A stretch of DNA of 64,000 bases from [Clostridium] viride DSM 6836 (GCA_000620945.1 KK211198.1:792120-856119); one strand, 5' to 3'; positions 53,209 through 62,271 are shown, numbered from the stretch's first letter. Numbers and translations: made by a program. The notes: a model not told the origin generated them from the letters alone.

Positions 53209-53907
53209 TTGCAAGATGCAAAATGGGATGAGACGAAGCTGGAAGCTCTCATTGAGCAAAGTATGTCCTATATTCTGAAATGCACTTCCGTTGTCTCTCG
53301 GCGCTATATCACAAAAAGCGATGATGAGTGGTCAGTGGCCTTGACAGCATTTTCTCAAGCAGTAATGGAGTACGATCCTGAGCGAGGCAATTTTTATTCC
53401 TTTGCAGAGATTCTCATTCGCCGTCGTTTGGTAGACTACTTCAGAAGTCAGGAGCGATTTCGGGCTGAGATTTTAGCCTCCCCGGAAGTATTTTCTTCTG
53501 GTTCCTTGGAAGATTCGCCCCAACCGTCGCTTCAAGCTGCCGTTTCGGCCAAGCTTTTGGTGTGTGAGCCAGATGATTTGCGCCTAGAGATCGAAGCTGC
53601 TAGCCAAGTATTTGCACAGTATGGATTTTCCTTTTTTGATCTTTCCAGCTGTTCACCCAAAGCAGCTAAGACCAGGGAGAGCTGTGCAAAGGCAGTTGCC
53701 TTCTTATTAAACCAACCAATTCTTCTATCTGAACTGCGTTCATCGAAACAGCTTCCCATTAAAGTGATTGAAAAAACTACAAAGATACCCCGAAAAATTC
53801 TAGATCGCCATCGAAAGTATATCATAGCGGCGGCGGAGATACTTTCCGGAGAGTATCCTGGCCTCGCAGAGTACATGTGGTTCATCAGAAAGGAGCTGGA
53901 TCAATGA
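53209..53907 (+). CDS. sigI: RNA polymerase sigma factor SigI
   Basis: 232 aa from TTG 53209. Sigma-70-like region 2 reads VVSRRYITKSDDEWSVALTA and FSQAVMEYDPERGNFYSFAE; SigI-type C-terminal part ends with an HTH-like IEKTTKIPRKILDRHRKYII. SigI controls heat-shock and, in cellulolytic Clostridia, cell-surface polysaccharidase genes. The start is doubtful: a perfect AAAGGAGG lies 8 nt before an in-frame ATT at 53188, whereas TTG 53209 has only a poorly spaced GAGGAG. It overlaps rsgI by 4 nt. Confidence 0.9.
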   Translation: MQDAKWDETKLEALIEQSMSYILKCTSVVSRRYITKSDDEWSVALTAFSQAVMEYDPERGNFYSFAEILIRRRLVDYFRSQERFRAEILASPEVFSSGSLEDSPQPSLQAAVSAKLLVCEPDDLRLEIEAASQVFAQYGFSFFDLSSCSPKAAKTRESCAKAVAFLLNQPILLSELRSSKQLPIKVIEKTTKIPRKILDRHRKYIIAAAEILSGEYPGLAEYMWFIRKELDQ

Positions 53908-54959
53908 AATCGGTTGTTGTAGAAATTCGAGGTAAGCAAGCTGCAGTTCTGTCTGATGATGGGCACATTGCCAAGGTGAAAAACCAAAACTATGTGATTG
54001 GACAGGTGATCGAGATGAAAGAAATTAGTAAGGGAAAACTCCATTTTTCGTCGGCTGTTGCCGTCGCTGCTGTTGCAGTGTTTATGTTTGGAATGGTCGG
54101 GGTGAGTGCATATGCCTACTATACTCCATACTCCTATGTAAGCTTAGATGTCAATCCTTCCATTGAGTATACCCTGAACCGTTTTGACGCGGTAATTAAA
54201 GTGACCGGAGTCAATGATGATGGAGAAGAGATTGTCAAGGAACTAAACCTCAAAACCATGACCAACAAAAAGGTTGAACAGGTAATTGCCAAGACAATAC
54301 AGGCAATCAAAGAACAAGGCTATTTTGATGGCGAACTGGAGGGTGGCATCGTGATCTCCACTTCCGCTAAGAATATGAATAAGGCTGATTCCTTAGCGGA
54401 GGAATTAAAGCAAAGTACAGAAGAGGCCACCAGTGACGATAGCATTCAGGTGGAGACCTTCTCCGTTGGATTTGAGCGTGTGCAAGAAGCTCATGATTTG
54501 GGGGTGACTCCTGGTAAGCTGAACTTAGTGGAAAAGTTAAGAGACAGCGCCACAGCCACGGAAGATTTTGATCAGGAACTTTGGCTTGGCAAACCGGTCA
54601 AGGAGATTATGCACGAGATTAAGGAGAATCGCAAGGAGACCAAAATCGCGATTCCAAACGCAGACGATGGCAAAACAGTTGATTCTAATGCTGATGCAGA
54701 TACCAATCCTGACGCAACAACTCCCAATGAAGATCCGAAAACCAAAGCAGTAAAAGCCAAGTCGAATGAAAGCACATCCACAATAACGAATACGGATAAT
54801 GCAACCGTAGATCAGGAAAATCAGAACGAGCCTTCGGTGAACGAAAGTAGCCAGGAAAAGACTCCGGATAAGCCCAACGGCAATGCTAAATCAGATAAGG
54901 CAGATAATAATAACAGTGATACCAAGACGCCAACTAAGGATAAGCAAGGCAAGCAATAG
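53904..54959 (+). CDS. rsgI: RsgI-type anti-sigma-I factor
   Basis: 351 aa from ATG 53904, overlapping the sigI stop (ATGA). The N-terminal ~45 residues (VVVEIRGKQAAVLSDDGHIA, VIGQVIEM) form the cytosolic RsgI_N domain that binds SigI. One membrane helix follows (~48-70), then the conserved YVSLDVNPSIEYTLNRFD, in which cleavage between Asn84 and Pro85 is known in relatives. The C-terminal ~110 residues are a low-complexity Asp/Asn/Lys/Thr tail with no carbohydrate-binding module, unlike cellulolytic clostridial RsgIs, so a mechanical or wall signal is more likely than a glycan ligand (inference). Confidence 0.92.
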   Translation: MKSVVVEIRGKQAAVLSDDGHIAKVKNQNYVIGQVIEMKEISKGKLHFSSAVAVAAVAVFMFGMVGVSAYAYYTPYSYVSLDVNPSIEYTLNRFDAVIKVTGVNDDGEEIVKELNLKTMTNKKVEQVIAKTIQAIKEQGYFDGELEGGIVISTSAKNMNKADSLAEELKQSTEEATSDDSIQVETFSVGFERVQEAHDLGVTPGKLNLVEKLRDSATATEDFDQELWLGKPVKEIMHEIKENRKETKIAIPNADDGKTVDSNADADTNPDATTPNEDPKTKAVKAKSNESTSTITNTDNATVDQENQNEPSVNESSQEKTPDKPNGNAKSDKADNNNSDTKTPTKDKQGKQ

Positions 54960-54984
54960 TATTAATCTAAAAGAAGGCCCAAAA

Positions 54985-55028
54985 AAAGAGACCGGTAAGA
55001 TGGATATCTTACCGGTCTCTTTGCTTTT
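54985..55028 (+). terminator. Terminator of sigI-rsgI
   Basis: AAAGAGACCGGTAAGAT pairs with ATCTTACCGGTCTCTTT around GGAT, then GCTTTT. The following 55029-55315 shows no supported gene. Confidence 0.9.
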
Positions 55029-55315
55029 ATCAAAATGCCCATCAGTGACCAGTTCAGGGGATAGGATTTAAAAGAACTAATCGGTGCTCCAATCTTGTGC
55101 TAGGTGGTTCGTGAGGGAATTTCATGAGTGCACAGGTTTGCTATGTATCCATACTAGTATTATAGCACCTGCAAACCGGACAACTTTTTTACCCACCGAA
55201 AACTTTCTTTCTGACGCAATCCTCGGTATTACCTCCTCCGGGGTATCTTGCTATCTGCCACCAGCTCATCCCCCTAAGGTATTTCATGTGAATGATCTGC
55301 CGCATCTGGCTGTTA

Positions 55316-56497
55316 TTAAGATGCTTTTATCGCTTCACGTCCCGTTGCTAAGATAAAAAATGCGAAACCACCTGCTAGGACAAGCACGATTCCAGAAAGA
55401 AAGACACTACTATATCCAAAATATTTTGCCACAATCCCCAGAACCAATGCACCAACGGACATGCCTAAATCCATCGAATTAAAGTATAACGAGTTGGCAA
55501 TTCCAATACGATGGTTTTCAACTGAGCTAATAATTTGTGTTTGAAGTATTGGTGTAACAGAACCATACCCAATGCCAATAATTGCTCCCGCTGTAATCAT
55601 AAGAATTTCAGATTGAGGTAGTGAAAGGATAACCATCCCGACACAAAATAAGATGATACATGGGAATACAATTCTGTTTGCCCCATAACGGTCGGCCCAT
55701 ACCCCTGTAAACGGCCTGAAGACAAACATTAAACCAGCGTATATTATAAAGAATGCACTAGCTGCGTTTACTAGGTTAATTTCTTTCGCATATAAGGCTA
55801 GGAAGGAAGCAACACCAGAGTAGGCACATGCCAAAAGAAATATTACAAGTGCAAATGGAGCAGCTTTCTTATCAATCAAGTCATCCGACGCAAATTTTTT
55901 GCTTGCTATTGATGGCAATTTAGATTGTTTTTTCTCCTGAACATGAATTATCATCGACAGAAAGAGAATCACTGCTGAAATTACTATGCAAAGACTATAT
56001 GATGTTTTGTATGCTCCAATGTTTGCTAAATTAAGGCCAATCACAGGTCCAATAACCATTGCTAGTCCCATTGCTAATGAGAACCAGCTCAGCCCCTCCC
56101 CACGTCTTGTACTTGGTATGATTTCAGCACTGATGGTACCTTTTACAGTGGTTATAATCCCAAAAGTAATTCCATGGAAGACCCTAAGGGTAAGTAAAGC
56201 TCCAATGCTTGATATAAACGGATAAAATAGTGTGGCAACGAAAAATGCCATTGCAGAATAAATCAATATTGTTTTTTGTGATCCTGCACTGATCCATTTA
56301 GCTGCAAATGGTCGTACAATAATAGCCGCAATTAGAAATAGGGTTATCAATAACCCTGCCTGGTCCGCACCCCCACCGAATTCTCTAGTTAGTTGTAAGG
56401 GAAGTGTTGTTAATAGGATGTAAAATGCCAAAAAGATAAAGAAACTGATACATGTAATATTGATAAAATCTTTTGTCCATAGCTTTGGTTTAACCAT
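55316..56497 (-). CDS. MFS transporter
   Basis: 393 aa from the ATG at 56497, right after GAGGAGGAGA. Twelve membrane segments. Motif A-like sequences appear in both halves: GRPFAAKWISAG-type text (VRPFAAKWISAG) after TM2 and FRPFTGVWADRYGANR after TM8. It resembles drug/metabolite efflux permeases. It diverges from a LysR regulator with a shared operator region, so the regulator probably controls it. Substrate unknown. Confidence 0.9.
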   Translation of the reverse strand: MVKPKLWTKDFINITCISFFIFLAFYILLTTLPLQLTREFGGGADQAGLLITLFLIAAIIVRPFAAKWISAGSQKTILIYSAMAFFVATLFYPFISSIGALLTLRVFHGITFGIITTVKGTISAEIIPSTRRGEGLSWFSLAMGLAMVIGPVIGLNLANIGAYKTSYSLCIVISAVILFLSMIIHVQEKKQSKLPSIASKKFASDDLIDKKAAPFALVIFLLACAYSGVASFLALYAKEINLVNAASAFFIIYAGLMFVFRPFTGVWADRYGANRIVFPCIILFCVGMVILSLPQSEILMITAGAIIGIGYGSVTPILQTQIISSVENHRIGIANSLYFNSMDLGMSVGALVLGIVAKYFGYSSVFLSGIVLVLAGGFAFFILATGREAIKAS

Positions 56498-56527
56498 AGT
56501 TCTCCTCCTCGCAAACACAATAAATTT

Positions 56528-56586
56528 ATTATACATGGTTTATCTATAACCTGGTAATTGTCATTTTTATAGTTTCCATGCATAAT
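56528..56586. promoter_or_regulatory. Divergent promoter-operator region of MFS and LysR genes
   Basis: ATTATACATGG (56528-56538) and CCATGCATAAT (56576-56586) form an imperfect dyad. The LysR-gene promoter reads TTGTCA (56558-56563), 17 bp, CATAAT (56581-56586), so its -10 lies in the right arm. The left arm contains TATAAT for the MFS gene on the minus strand. Confidence 0.6.
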
Positions 56587-56614
56587 GGTAATATCACAAA
56601 AGAGGAGAATGAAA

Positions 56615-57487
56615 ATGGATTTTGACCAACTCTTTTATTTTAAAATTACAGCAAAACATAGGAGCTTTACAAGTGCTTCTGAAGAATTAAACCTTTCACA
56701 ACCGGCGTTAAGTCGTTCCATTTTGCGTCTTGAAGAGGATCTTGGAATCCCTTTATTTGAACGGAAAAGTCGTGGAGTTATGTTAACCCCATATGGGAAG
56801 GTGTTTCTCGAATATACAAGCCATATACTCTCAGATATGCAAGAAGCAAAACAAAAAATTCATGATATGGTGGATCCATATTATGGTTCTATTTCAGTTT
56901 CATTTATCCAAACCCTCGGTTCTAGTTTTATACCAGATTTAATCAGTAGCTTCCAAAAGAAGTTCCCAAATGTTCAATTTCAATTATCTCAAAACATTAC
57001 AAGTAAAATCATCAAGGGATTAACTTCAACGGATATTGACATTGGTTTTTGTTCCCCAGTAGAGGTTCATGAAAATTTATGCTCGTTTCCCGTTTTAAAA
57101 GAAGAATTGTTTTTAATTGTTCCAACCACCCACAGGTTGGCAGGAAACGATACCGTGAATTTGCGTGAAGTGGCCGACGATCCATTTATCCTCTTCAAAC
57201 CACAAACAACCTTGTATGAATTAATCCATAAGCTTTGCAATGAGGCAGGGTTCCAGCCTAAGAAGGTTTTTGAAGGATATGAGGAGAGAACCGTTGTTGA
57301 TTTGGTAGGTGCTAATTTAGGTATTGCCATTGTTCCCTTACTACCCAACCTTGATAAGAATCGAATCTCTATTCTCCGAATACAATCCGAGAATTGCTTT
57401 CGAGTCATCCAAATGGTGTGGAGAGCAAATGGATATATGTCCCCAGCGGTTATAAATTTCAAAAAACATGTTGAACAAATGGCATAA
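56615..57487 (+). CDS. LysR-family transcriptional regulator
   Basis: 290 aa from ATG 56615, 7 nt after AGAGGAG. HTH: HRSFTSASEELNLSQPALSR, then SILRLEEDLGIPLFERKSRG. The effector domain is complete (VSFIQTLGSSFIPDL, IDIGFCSP, LGIAIVPLLP). The divergent MFS gene is the likely target, with the effector perhaps being the transported compound. Confidence 0.92.
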   Translation: MDFDQLFYFKITAKHRSFTSASEELNLSQPALSRSILRLEEDLGIPLFERKSRGVMLTPYGKVFLEYTSHILSDMQEAKQKIHDMVDPYYGSISVSFIQTLGSSFIPDLISSFQKKFPNVQFQLSQNITSKIIKGLTSTDIDIGFCSPVEVHENLCSFPVLKEELFLIVPTTHRLAGNDTVNLREVADDPFILFKPQTTLYELIHKLCNEAGFQPKKVFEGYEERTVVDLVGANLGIAIVPLLPNLDKNRISILRIQSENCFRVIQMVWRANGYMSPAVINFKKHVEQMA

Positions 57488-57493
57488 GAAAAA

Positions 57494-57527
57494 ATGGTGC
57501 CGAACAGCCTGAAACTGTCCGCACCAT
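57494..57527. terminator. Terminator between convergent genes
   Basis: ATGGTGC-CGAACAG pairs with CTGTC-CGCACCAT. On the minus strand it is followed by a T run, so it mainly serves the thioesterase operon. Confidence 0.6.
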
Positions 57528-57633
57528 AAGAAAATCTATTTATAGAATTCACCCTCATTAAATTCTCCTGTTATAAAATAAGACGCTTGTGAGCGTATGA
57601 GCAGTTGCTCACTGTGATATATTCCTTCATGCA

Positions 57634-58119
57634 TCAATCTAAGAATTTTTTAGGTAGTGGAGAATAGCCCATTGCCTCAATGGCTTGATTCACAGTCTGT
57701 AAGCCGTCAACTATGATTTGTTTCGATGTCCCGTGTGCTAATAGTTTTCCACTTAGATCCCTTACCGTACTTTCTGCAAGGCAGACTGTTCGTCCAGATT
57801 TAATTTGCTTTCCTTCTACAATTAATGTTCCTTCCCGCACTGTGGAGATATTGTCCACATGGAGATCGAGGGAGATGAGCCCTGTATCCTCTGGAATGCT
57901 GCAGTATACTGCCCAGTAAGATGCGGTATCAATGGCAGAAGAATAAACGCCACCATGTAAGCCACCAAACGGATTTAAGTGTTTTTTATCCAGATCAATC
58001 TCAAGTAGGCAATACCCATATTCTAGCCGCAGCACGTTTATTGATAGTAAAGAGAAGAATGGGCTTTTGTTAATTAAGCTTCGAATTGCTTCGATATGAC
58101 TTTGATTGATCGTCTTCAT
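57634..58119 (-). CDS. PaaI-type hotdog thioesterase
   Basis: 161 aa. Seen: HLNPFGGLHGGVYSSAIDTA, the helix-and-active-site region of PaaI-like acyl-CoA thioesterases, then TGLISLDLHVDNISTVREGT and the GRTVCLAESTVRD strand. It would hydrolyse acyl- or aryl-CoA esters. It overlaps the TetR gene by 4 nt, so both form an operon and the regulator probably responds to a related acyl-CoA or lipid. Confidence 0.85.
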   Translation of the reverse strand: MKTINQSHIEAIRSLINKSPFFSLLSINVLRLEYGYCLLEIDLDKKHLNPFGGLHGGVYSSAIDTASYWAVYCSIPEDTGLISLDLHVDNISTVREGTLIVEGKQIKSGRTVCLAESTVRDLSGKLLAHGTSKQIIVDGLQTVNQAIEAMGYSPLPKKFLD

Positions 58120-58733
58120 GCGTTCTCCTTTACAAGTCCACTTGCCAACGTTTGATGAAACGAAACAACTGAATGAATCATTTCATCCTTGCTGATGTCT
58201 TTTAAGACAATCCAGCGAAACAGAAGATACTTTTCAGTTGCTAGTATACTGTAGCAAACGGGTTTTATAGGGACATCTCGAAAAACTCCTTCTGCAATTC
58301 CGTATTCCAAATTACGTTCATAAAAGCTTAAGAGTTTGTCCTCGAATCGCTTTATGCTATCATCAATCTGTTTGCTGGTGCCGCTGCATTTGCAATAAAG
58401 TTCAGACAGCTGGGCGTGTTCAGAAAAGATTAGCATGGTTATTCGTTTTGTTTCAATAAACCGTTCCAAGAGACTTTGCTCCACCTTATAGTATGCCTTG
58501 ATATTTTTTATTACGTCATTCGCAAATTCCTCGAGTAAGATCTCTAAAATTTCTTCTTTACTTGAAAAATAGTTGTAAAAAGACCCCGCTCCCACGGCGC
58601 TGTGTTTAATAATGTCACGTATGGAAGTATTGTAATAACCATTCGTAACAAATAAATTAAGCGCGCCATCTAACAATTTCTGGCGCATTGTTGGATTTTG
58701 ATTTTCCACTGTTATTTTTATCTTCGACACCAC
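58116..58733 (-). CDS. TetR-family transcriptional regulator
   Basis: 205 aa; GTG start 58733 (ATG at codon 16 is an alternative). HTH: RQKLLDGALNLFVTNGYYNT followed by SIRDIIKHSAVGAGSFYNYF and SSKEEILEILL. The ligand-binding part is helical and unassigned. An exact palindrome immediately upstream is the likely operator. Confidence 0.92.
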   Translation of the reverse strand: MVSKIKITVENQNPTMRQKLLDGALNLFVTNGYYNTSIRDIIKHSAVGAGSFYNYFSSKEEILEILLEEFANDVIKNIKAYYKVEQSLLERFIETKRITMLIFSEHAQLSELYCKCSGTSKQIDDSIKRFEDKLLSFYERNLEYGIAEGVFRDVPIKPVCYSILATEKYLLFRWIVLKDISKDEMIHSVVSFHQTLASGLVKENA

Positions 58734-58734
58734 C

Positions 58735-58748
58735 TGAACGATCGTTCA
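58735..58748. promoter_or_regulatory. Palindromic TetR operator
   Basis: TGAACGATCGTTCA is a perfect 14-bp palindrome 2 bp upstream of the TetR gene's start, downstream of a minus-strand TTGACA (58780-58775). This is the usual form and place of a TetR/AcrR-type autorepression site. Confidence 0.7.
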
Positions 58749-59043
58749 CTCAACTTATCATAAGAATCAGTTATTGTCAATATAAACGCTACATCGGTTA
58801 CAACATGCTTGAGGGCCTATCACGGTATTATGTTGTTACTGACATCATCACACAAAAACCAGCGGAAATGCACCTGTATAGAATCATAACAAATACGCGG
58901 TATCCCCCTGGGGATGCTTGCTTTCTCGCGTTCACACCTTGACTTGCCAGCCGCTACCAAATACAATGGACACAGCAAACCACACTATGACCTTTGCCTG
59001 TTTGATGGATCAGTGGGCAATTGTATGGCTAGGAGGAGATGCT

Positions 59044-59328
59044 ATGCCTTACCTCATACTCGGACTGATCGTCCTCTTTTTCTTTCTGCTACAAGTCCTG
59101 GTTTGTTACAAAGCAAACAAACGGATCGTAAAACTTCTTCCCTTTTTCCTTATCTTGCCGGGCGCTGTGTATGGCTTTGCCGTTATGTTGGGAGCCTTCG
59201 GGAATACTGGATGGAATGACTTAGTTGCCATGGTCATTTTTCTCTACGTCGGTGCGGCCTTCTGTGCCATCCTAGCAGCCACGCTGTTCTGTTGGTCCAT
59301 GCGGCGCAGCCAAAAGACAGACATTTGA
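59044..59328 (+). CDS. Small membrane protein, 94 aa
   Basis: ATG 59044 follows AGGAGGAG; the longer upstream frame has no site. Three membrane segments: YLILGLIVLFFFLLQVLVCY, LLPFFLILPGAVYGFAVML and AMVIFLYVGAAFCAILAATL. A basic tail (MRRSQKTD) faces the cytosol by the positive-inside rule. No family recognised. Monocistronic with its own terminator. Confidence 0.7.
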   Translation: MPYLILGLIVLFFFLLQVLVCYKANKRIVKLLPFFLILPGAVYGFAVMLGAFGNTGWNDLVAMVIFLYVGAAFCAILAATLFCWSMRRSQKTDI

Positions 59329-59343
59329 TTGAATTAGTATTTG

Positions 59344-59381
59344 AAAGCTGGAGGTAGAACTACTCTACCTCTGGCTTTTTG
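59344..59381 (+). terminator. Rho-independent terminator
   Basis: AAAGCTGGAGGTAG pairs with CTACCTCTGGCTTT around AACTACT, then TTTTGG. Confidence 0.85.
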
Positions 59382-59545
59382 GTCTTTTCGGGAACGTAAA
59401 TACACGATCGCACGTTCAAAGCCGGTTTGCCTAGGAAATGGTGTAAGAACGAGGTTTTCTGATCCTGATGGATAACTTTTACTTTACCAAAGGCATACAA
59501 GTCCACAGTTTGCAAATACTAAGCAAATTGAAAGGAGCTGACTAT

Positions 59546-60253
59546 ATGTTTAAACACGAAAAGCAACTATTTCATCCCGTCGGTGTGGAAAAAGCGAATC
59601 CACAATATGCGGTTTTACTGCAGGAGCAACTAGGTGGTGGCAACGGTGAGCTGAAAGCGGCCATGCAGTATATGTCCCAGAGTTTTCGAATCAAAGACCC
59701 TGCCATCAAGGATTTATTTATGGACATTGCGGCAGAAGAACTAAGCCATATGGAAATGGTGGCGCAAACCATTAATCTTTTGAATGGGCATGATGTGGAT
59801 TATACCGCAGTGGGTGCAGGAGAAATTCAATCCCATGTCATCCTCGGCCTGAACCCAGGTCTGATTAACTCCTCTGGATACTCGTGGACGGGAGATTACG
59901 TTACGGTAACGGGGGATTTATGTGCAGACCTCTTGTCAAACATTGCATCGGAGCAACGTGCGAAGGTGGTTTATGAGTATCTCTATCGTCAAATCAACGA
60001 CAAAAAGGTGAAGGAAACCATTGATTTCCTCTTAAACCGCGAAGAAGCCCATAACGCCATGTTCCGCGAAGCCTTTAATCGGGTGCAAGATAGCGGCTCC
60101 AATCAGGATTTCGGCGTGACCAAAGATTCCAGAATCTACTTTGACCTTTCCACTCCATCTCCCAGCAATCAGTTTGGGGACACCAAGGCGAAGCCGGTCA
60201 GCTTCAATAACCCTAACCCCGTGGGCTACAATCAGTCCAACCCATTGCAATAA
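59546..60253 (+). CDS. Manganese catalase
   Basis: 235 aa from ATG 59546, 8 nt after AAAGGAG; the longer frame upstream is not needed. A four-helix di-Mn enzyme that dismutates hydrogen peroxide. Metal-site segments: LQEQLGGGNGELKAAMQYM, AAEELSHMEMV, SEQRAKVVYEYL and NREEAHNAMF. The C-terminal ~40 residues are Asn/Pro/Ser-rich. Related to the spore-coat protein CotJC, so it may be part of the spore; CotJA/CotJB-like genes are not adjacent, so a vegetative or stress role is possible. Confidence 0.9.
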   Translation: MFKHEKQLFHPVGVEKANPQYAVLLQEQLGGGNGELKAAMQYMSQSFRIKDPAIKDLFMDIAAEELSHMEMVAQTINLLNGHDVDYTAVGAGEIQSHVILGLNPGLINSSGYSWTGDYVTVTGDLCADLLSNIASEQRAKVVYEYLYRQINDKKVKETIDFLLNREEAHNAMFREAFNRVQDSGSNQDFGVTKDSRIYFDLSTPSPSNQFGDTKAKPVSFNNPNPVGYNQSNPLQ

Positions 60254-60320
60254 ATGCCCTATAGTTTGACTTTCCTATTGTACAATTTCTTTAAGAAAGC
60301 CTCCTTCTAATATTAAAAAA

Positions 60321-60357
60321 GGAGCCGTTGCGTTTGCAACGGCTCCTGCTTATTTCT
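60321..60357. terminator. Terminator between Mn catalase and the SLH-DUF2971 gene
   Basis: AGGAGCCGTTGC pairs with GCAACGGCTCCT around GTTT, then TGCTTATTTC; the left flank AAAAAA serves the minus-strand gene. Confidence 0.85.
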
Positions 60358-61813
60358 ATCGAAAGCTAATTTTGGATCGTTTGACGCGGGGAATTCCTTT
60401 CTGCTGTAAGGCAAGTGCAATCTTTTCCTGTTGTTCACATTTTGGGCCCAAGGTAACTGACTTGACATCCAGAGGGAACTCGCATTCCACATAGAGTCTG
60501 GGAAACACTTCACCGTCTTTGGCTTCGGAATAAATTAAGGCCTCTATGGATTCATGCTCCGAGATGTAGCGAATCTCATTTTCGTGCTCATAGTAGGATT
60601 CTTTATAATAGTAGCCCACCCGTTTGAGCAAGAACTTAACCCAAAAGATGATGCAATCGTGGATACCATGCCAACGGATTTTGTAGTGATTGAGGATTCG
60701 AACAATGTTATCCAACATGGCTGTTTCGGGCGTATTGGCGGTGTCCCGTTCCTGAAACGAGTAGTATCGAACCTTAGTGAAGTAGGTTTTTTTGAGCTTA
60801 AACTCAATGCGACAGCCTTTGGCGTTATCGCCATACTGCACCCACATGGGAAGATGCTCCTTATTCTCCGTAATGAGACAGGTAATGTATTCTTTTCTTG
60901 GAGTAATGTCATCTTCGTCTTTGGCAAACTCGAAGTCAAAGATCTCCCGCTTTTCTAACTCCTTTAAAAAGATGCTCCCCTCCCCTGGGTCGTTTAAATA
61001 CTCCACGTTGCTCATATGAAGCTTGATGCCTAAGCCTGTGGAGGTCTTAATGGCGGAATTGTCCAACATACTTTTGAGGGCCTCTAAACTGGTATATTGA
61101 AAGGCAACCCCTTGGTACTTATCTAAGTTGGCCTCAAAACTTTTCACGATATATAAAATATCTGCCATGGTCATGGCCGCCGAGATGTATTCCTCTTTGG
61201 TCATGTTTCTCTCTTTTGCAATGCGGCACAAGAGATTGTATTCATCCTGCCATTTATTCTCATTCACCAGCAAGATATTTGGGTTTGGCAAATGATCGTA
61301 GACCCGAAGCTTGACCCACTCTTTCATCAACTGCCGGGGTGCTCGGCTGGACAAGGTCTTAATGATTGTTTGTGCACACAGAAACAGTTGTTGGGACAGC
61401 CAGGCCCGTGTTGCGTTTTTTCGAGCTTTTGGGCAGGTATACTCCACCCCATAACAAGATTTTGAAACGATTCCCAGCCATTTTAGTGCCACATCCTGCG
61501 TGAGCACTTCGTCCGGTTGAAAGGTATCCGATGGCAAGAGGCCTTGGTCTGCGATGGACAAAAAGAACAAAATATATCCCTTTGCCCAGTGCCCACGGAT
61601 ATCCGAAATTTTGAACTTATCCGTCCGAAAGGGAAAGACATGCTCTGCGTCAATGATCGCAAAGGAAATGAGCACTTTGCAGGCTTCCGCGCGCGTGATA
61701 TATTGATGGGGTTGGAAGGAGCCATCGGGCAGTCCCTTCATGATTCCCGTTTTGGTAATATAATCGATGGACTGCTTAAACTCTCCAAACTCTTTCTCAT
61801 CTATAAATGTCAT
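60356..61813 (-). CDS. SLH-like repeats fused to a DUF2971 domain, no signal peptide
   Basis: 485 aa; ATG after GGAGGAG. The N-terminal ~110 residues contain SLH-type repeats (TKTGIMKGLPDGSFQPHQYI followed by TRAEACKVL; DIRGHWAKGYILF, PSDTFQPDEVLTQDVALKWL). The C-terminal ~240 residues match DUF2971 (FQYTSLEALKSMLDNSAIKT, MSNVEYLND, EHLPMWVQYGDNAKGCRIEF). SLH domains normally bind wall polymers outside the cell, yet there is no signal peptide or membrane helix, so as read the protein is cytosolic. The combination is unusual; function unknown. Confidence 0.75.
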   Translation of the reverse strand: MTFIDEKEFGEFKQSIDYITKTGIMKGLPDGSFQPHQYITRAEACKVLISFAIIDAEHVFPFRTDKFKISDIRGHWAKGYILFFLSIADQGLLPSDTFQPDEVLTQDVALKWLGIVSKSCYGVEYTCPKARKNATRAWLSQQLFLCAQTIIKTLSSRAPRQLMKEWVKLRVYDHLPNPNILLVNENKWQDEYNLLCRIAKERNMTKEEYISAAMTMADILYIVKSFEANLDKYQGVAFQYTSLEALKSMLDNSAIKTSTGLGIKLHMSNVEYLNDPGEGSIFLKELEKREIFDFEFAKDEDDITPRKEYITCLITENKEHLPMWVQYGDNAKGCRIEFKLKKTYFTKVRYYSFQERDTANTPETAMLDNIVRILNHYKIRWHGIHDCIIFWVKFLLKRVGYYYKESYYEHENEIRYISEHESIEALIYSEAKDGEVFPRLYVECEFPLDVKSVTLGPKCEQQEKIALALQQKGIPRVKRSKISFR

Positions 61814-61973
61814 TTAAGCTCCTCCATGCAGTAATCTCGTCCTTGAAACGGATGCGCAAGCATCCACTTCACGCTCTATTATACGTCGAGAATTTGAAAT
61901 TTACAAGCAAGCAGAATGCTAGAAAAGAATCCTTCTCGCTGCTGGAAAGCCGGGCGAAACCCATATTAAAAAT

Positions 61974-62006
61974 GAAAGCCACAGACTAGTTTAGTCTGTG
62001 GCTTTC
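61974..62006. terminator. Bidirectional terminator
   Basis: GAAAGCCACAGACTA pairs with TAGTCTGTGGCTTTC around a 3-nt loop. It lies just after the stop of the minus-strand gene at 62014. The 61814-61973 gap otherwise shows no gene. Confidence 0.8.
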
Positions 62007-62013
62007 GATTTGT

Positions 62014-62271
62014 TTACAGCATCGCGATGTAATCTTCCACTACATACCCCAGTTGATCTGGGGATACTTGATGTTGCCTTAGCAAGCGGAGTAAGGTTTC
62101 CACATGCTCCTTATTGGCGCTGATATCTTCTAACACATATTGATCCCGGACTCCATACGAGCCCTTGATCCCAAACACCGTACTGCCCTCTGCTCCGTCT
62201 GTTTTGCATAATGAGCTTACAAGGGAGAATTGGGCTAATTGAAAGCCTTGCATTCCTGTCACTCCAAGCAT
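62014..62271 (-). CDS. DUF6514-like small protein, 85 aa
   Basis: ATG 62271 with GGAGAA upstream. The pattern AEGSTVFGIKGSYGVRDQYV, LEDISANKEHVETLLRLL and a terminal LGYVVEDYIAML matches the layout of DUF6514 proteins of Firmicutes (recalled). Soluble, function unknown. Divergent from the c-di-GMP-regulated gene. Confidence 0.6.
   Translation of the reverse strand: MLGVTGMQGFQLAQFSLVSSLCKTDGAEGSTVFGIKGSYGVRDQYVLEDISANKEHVETLLRLLRQHQVSPDQLGYVVEDYIAML

Noticed and set aside
58918-59043. N-terminal extension of the small membrane protein frame
   Set aside because: A perfect AGGAGGAG site precedes ATG 59044, and the upstream part has no site and unlikely composition.
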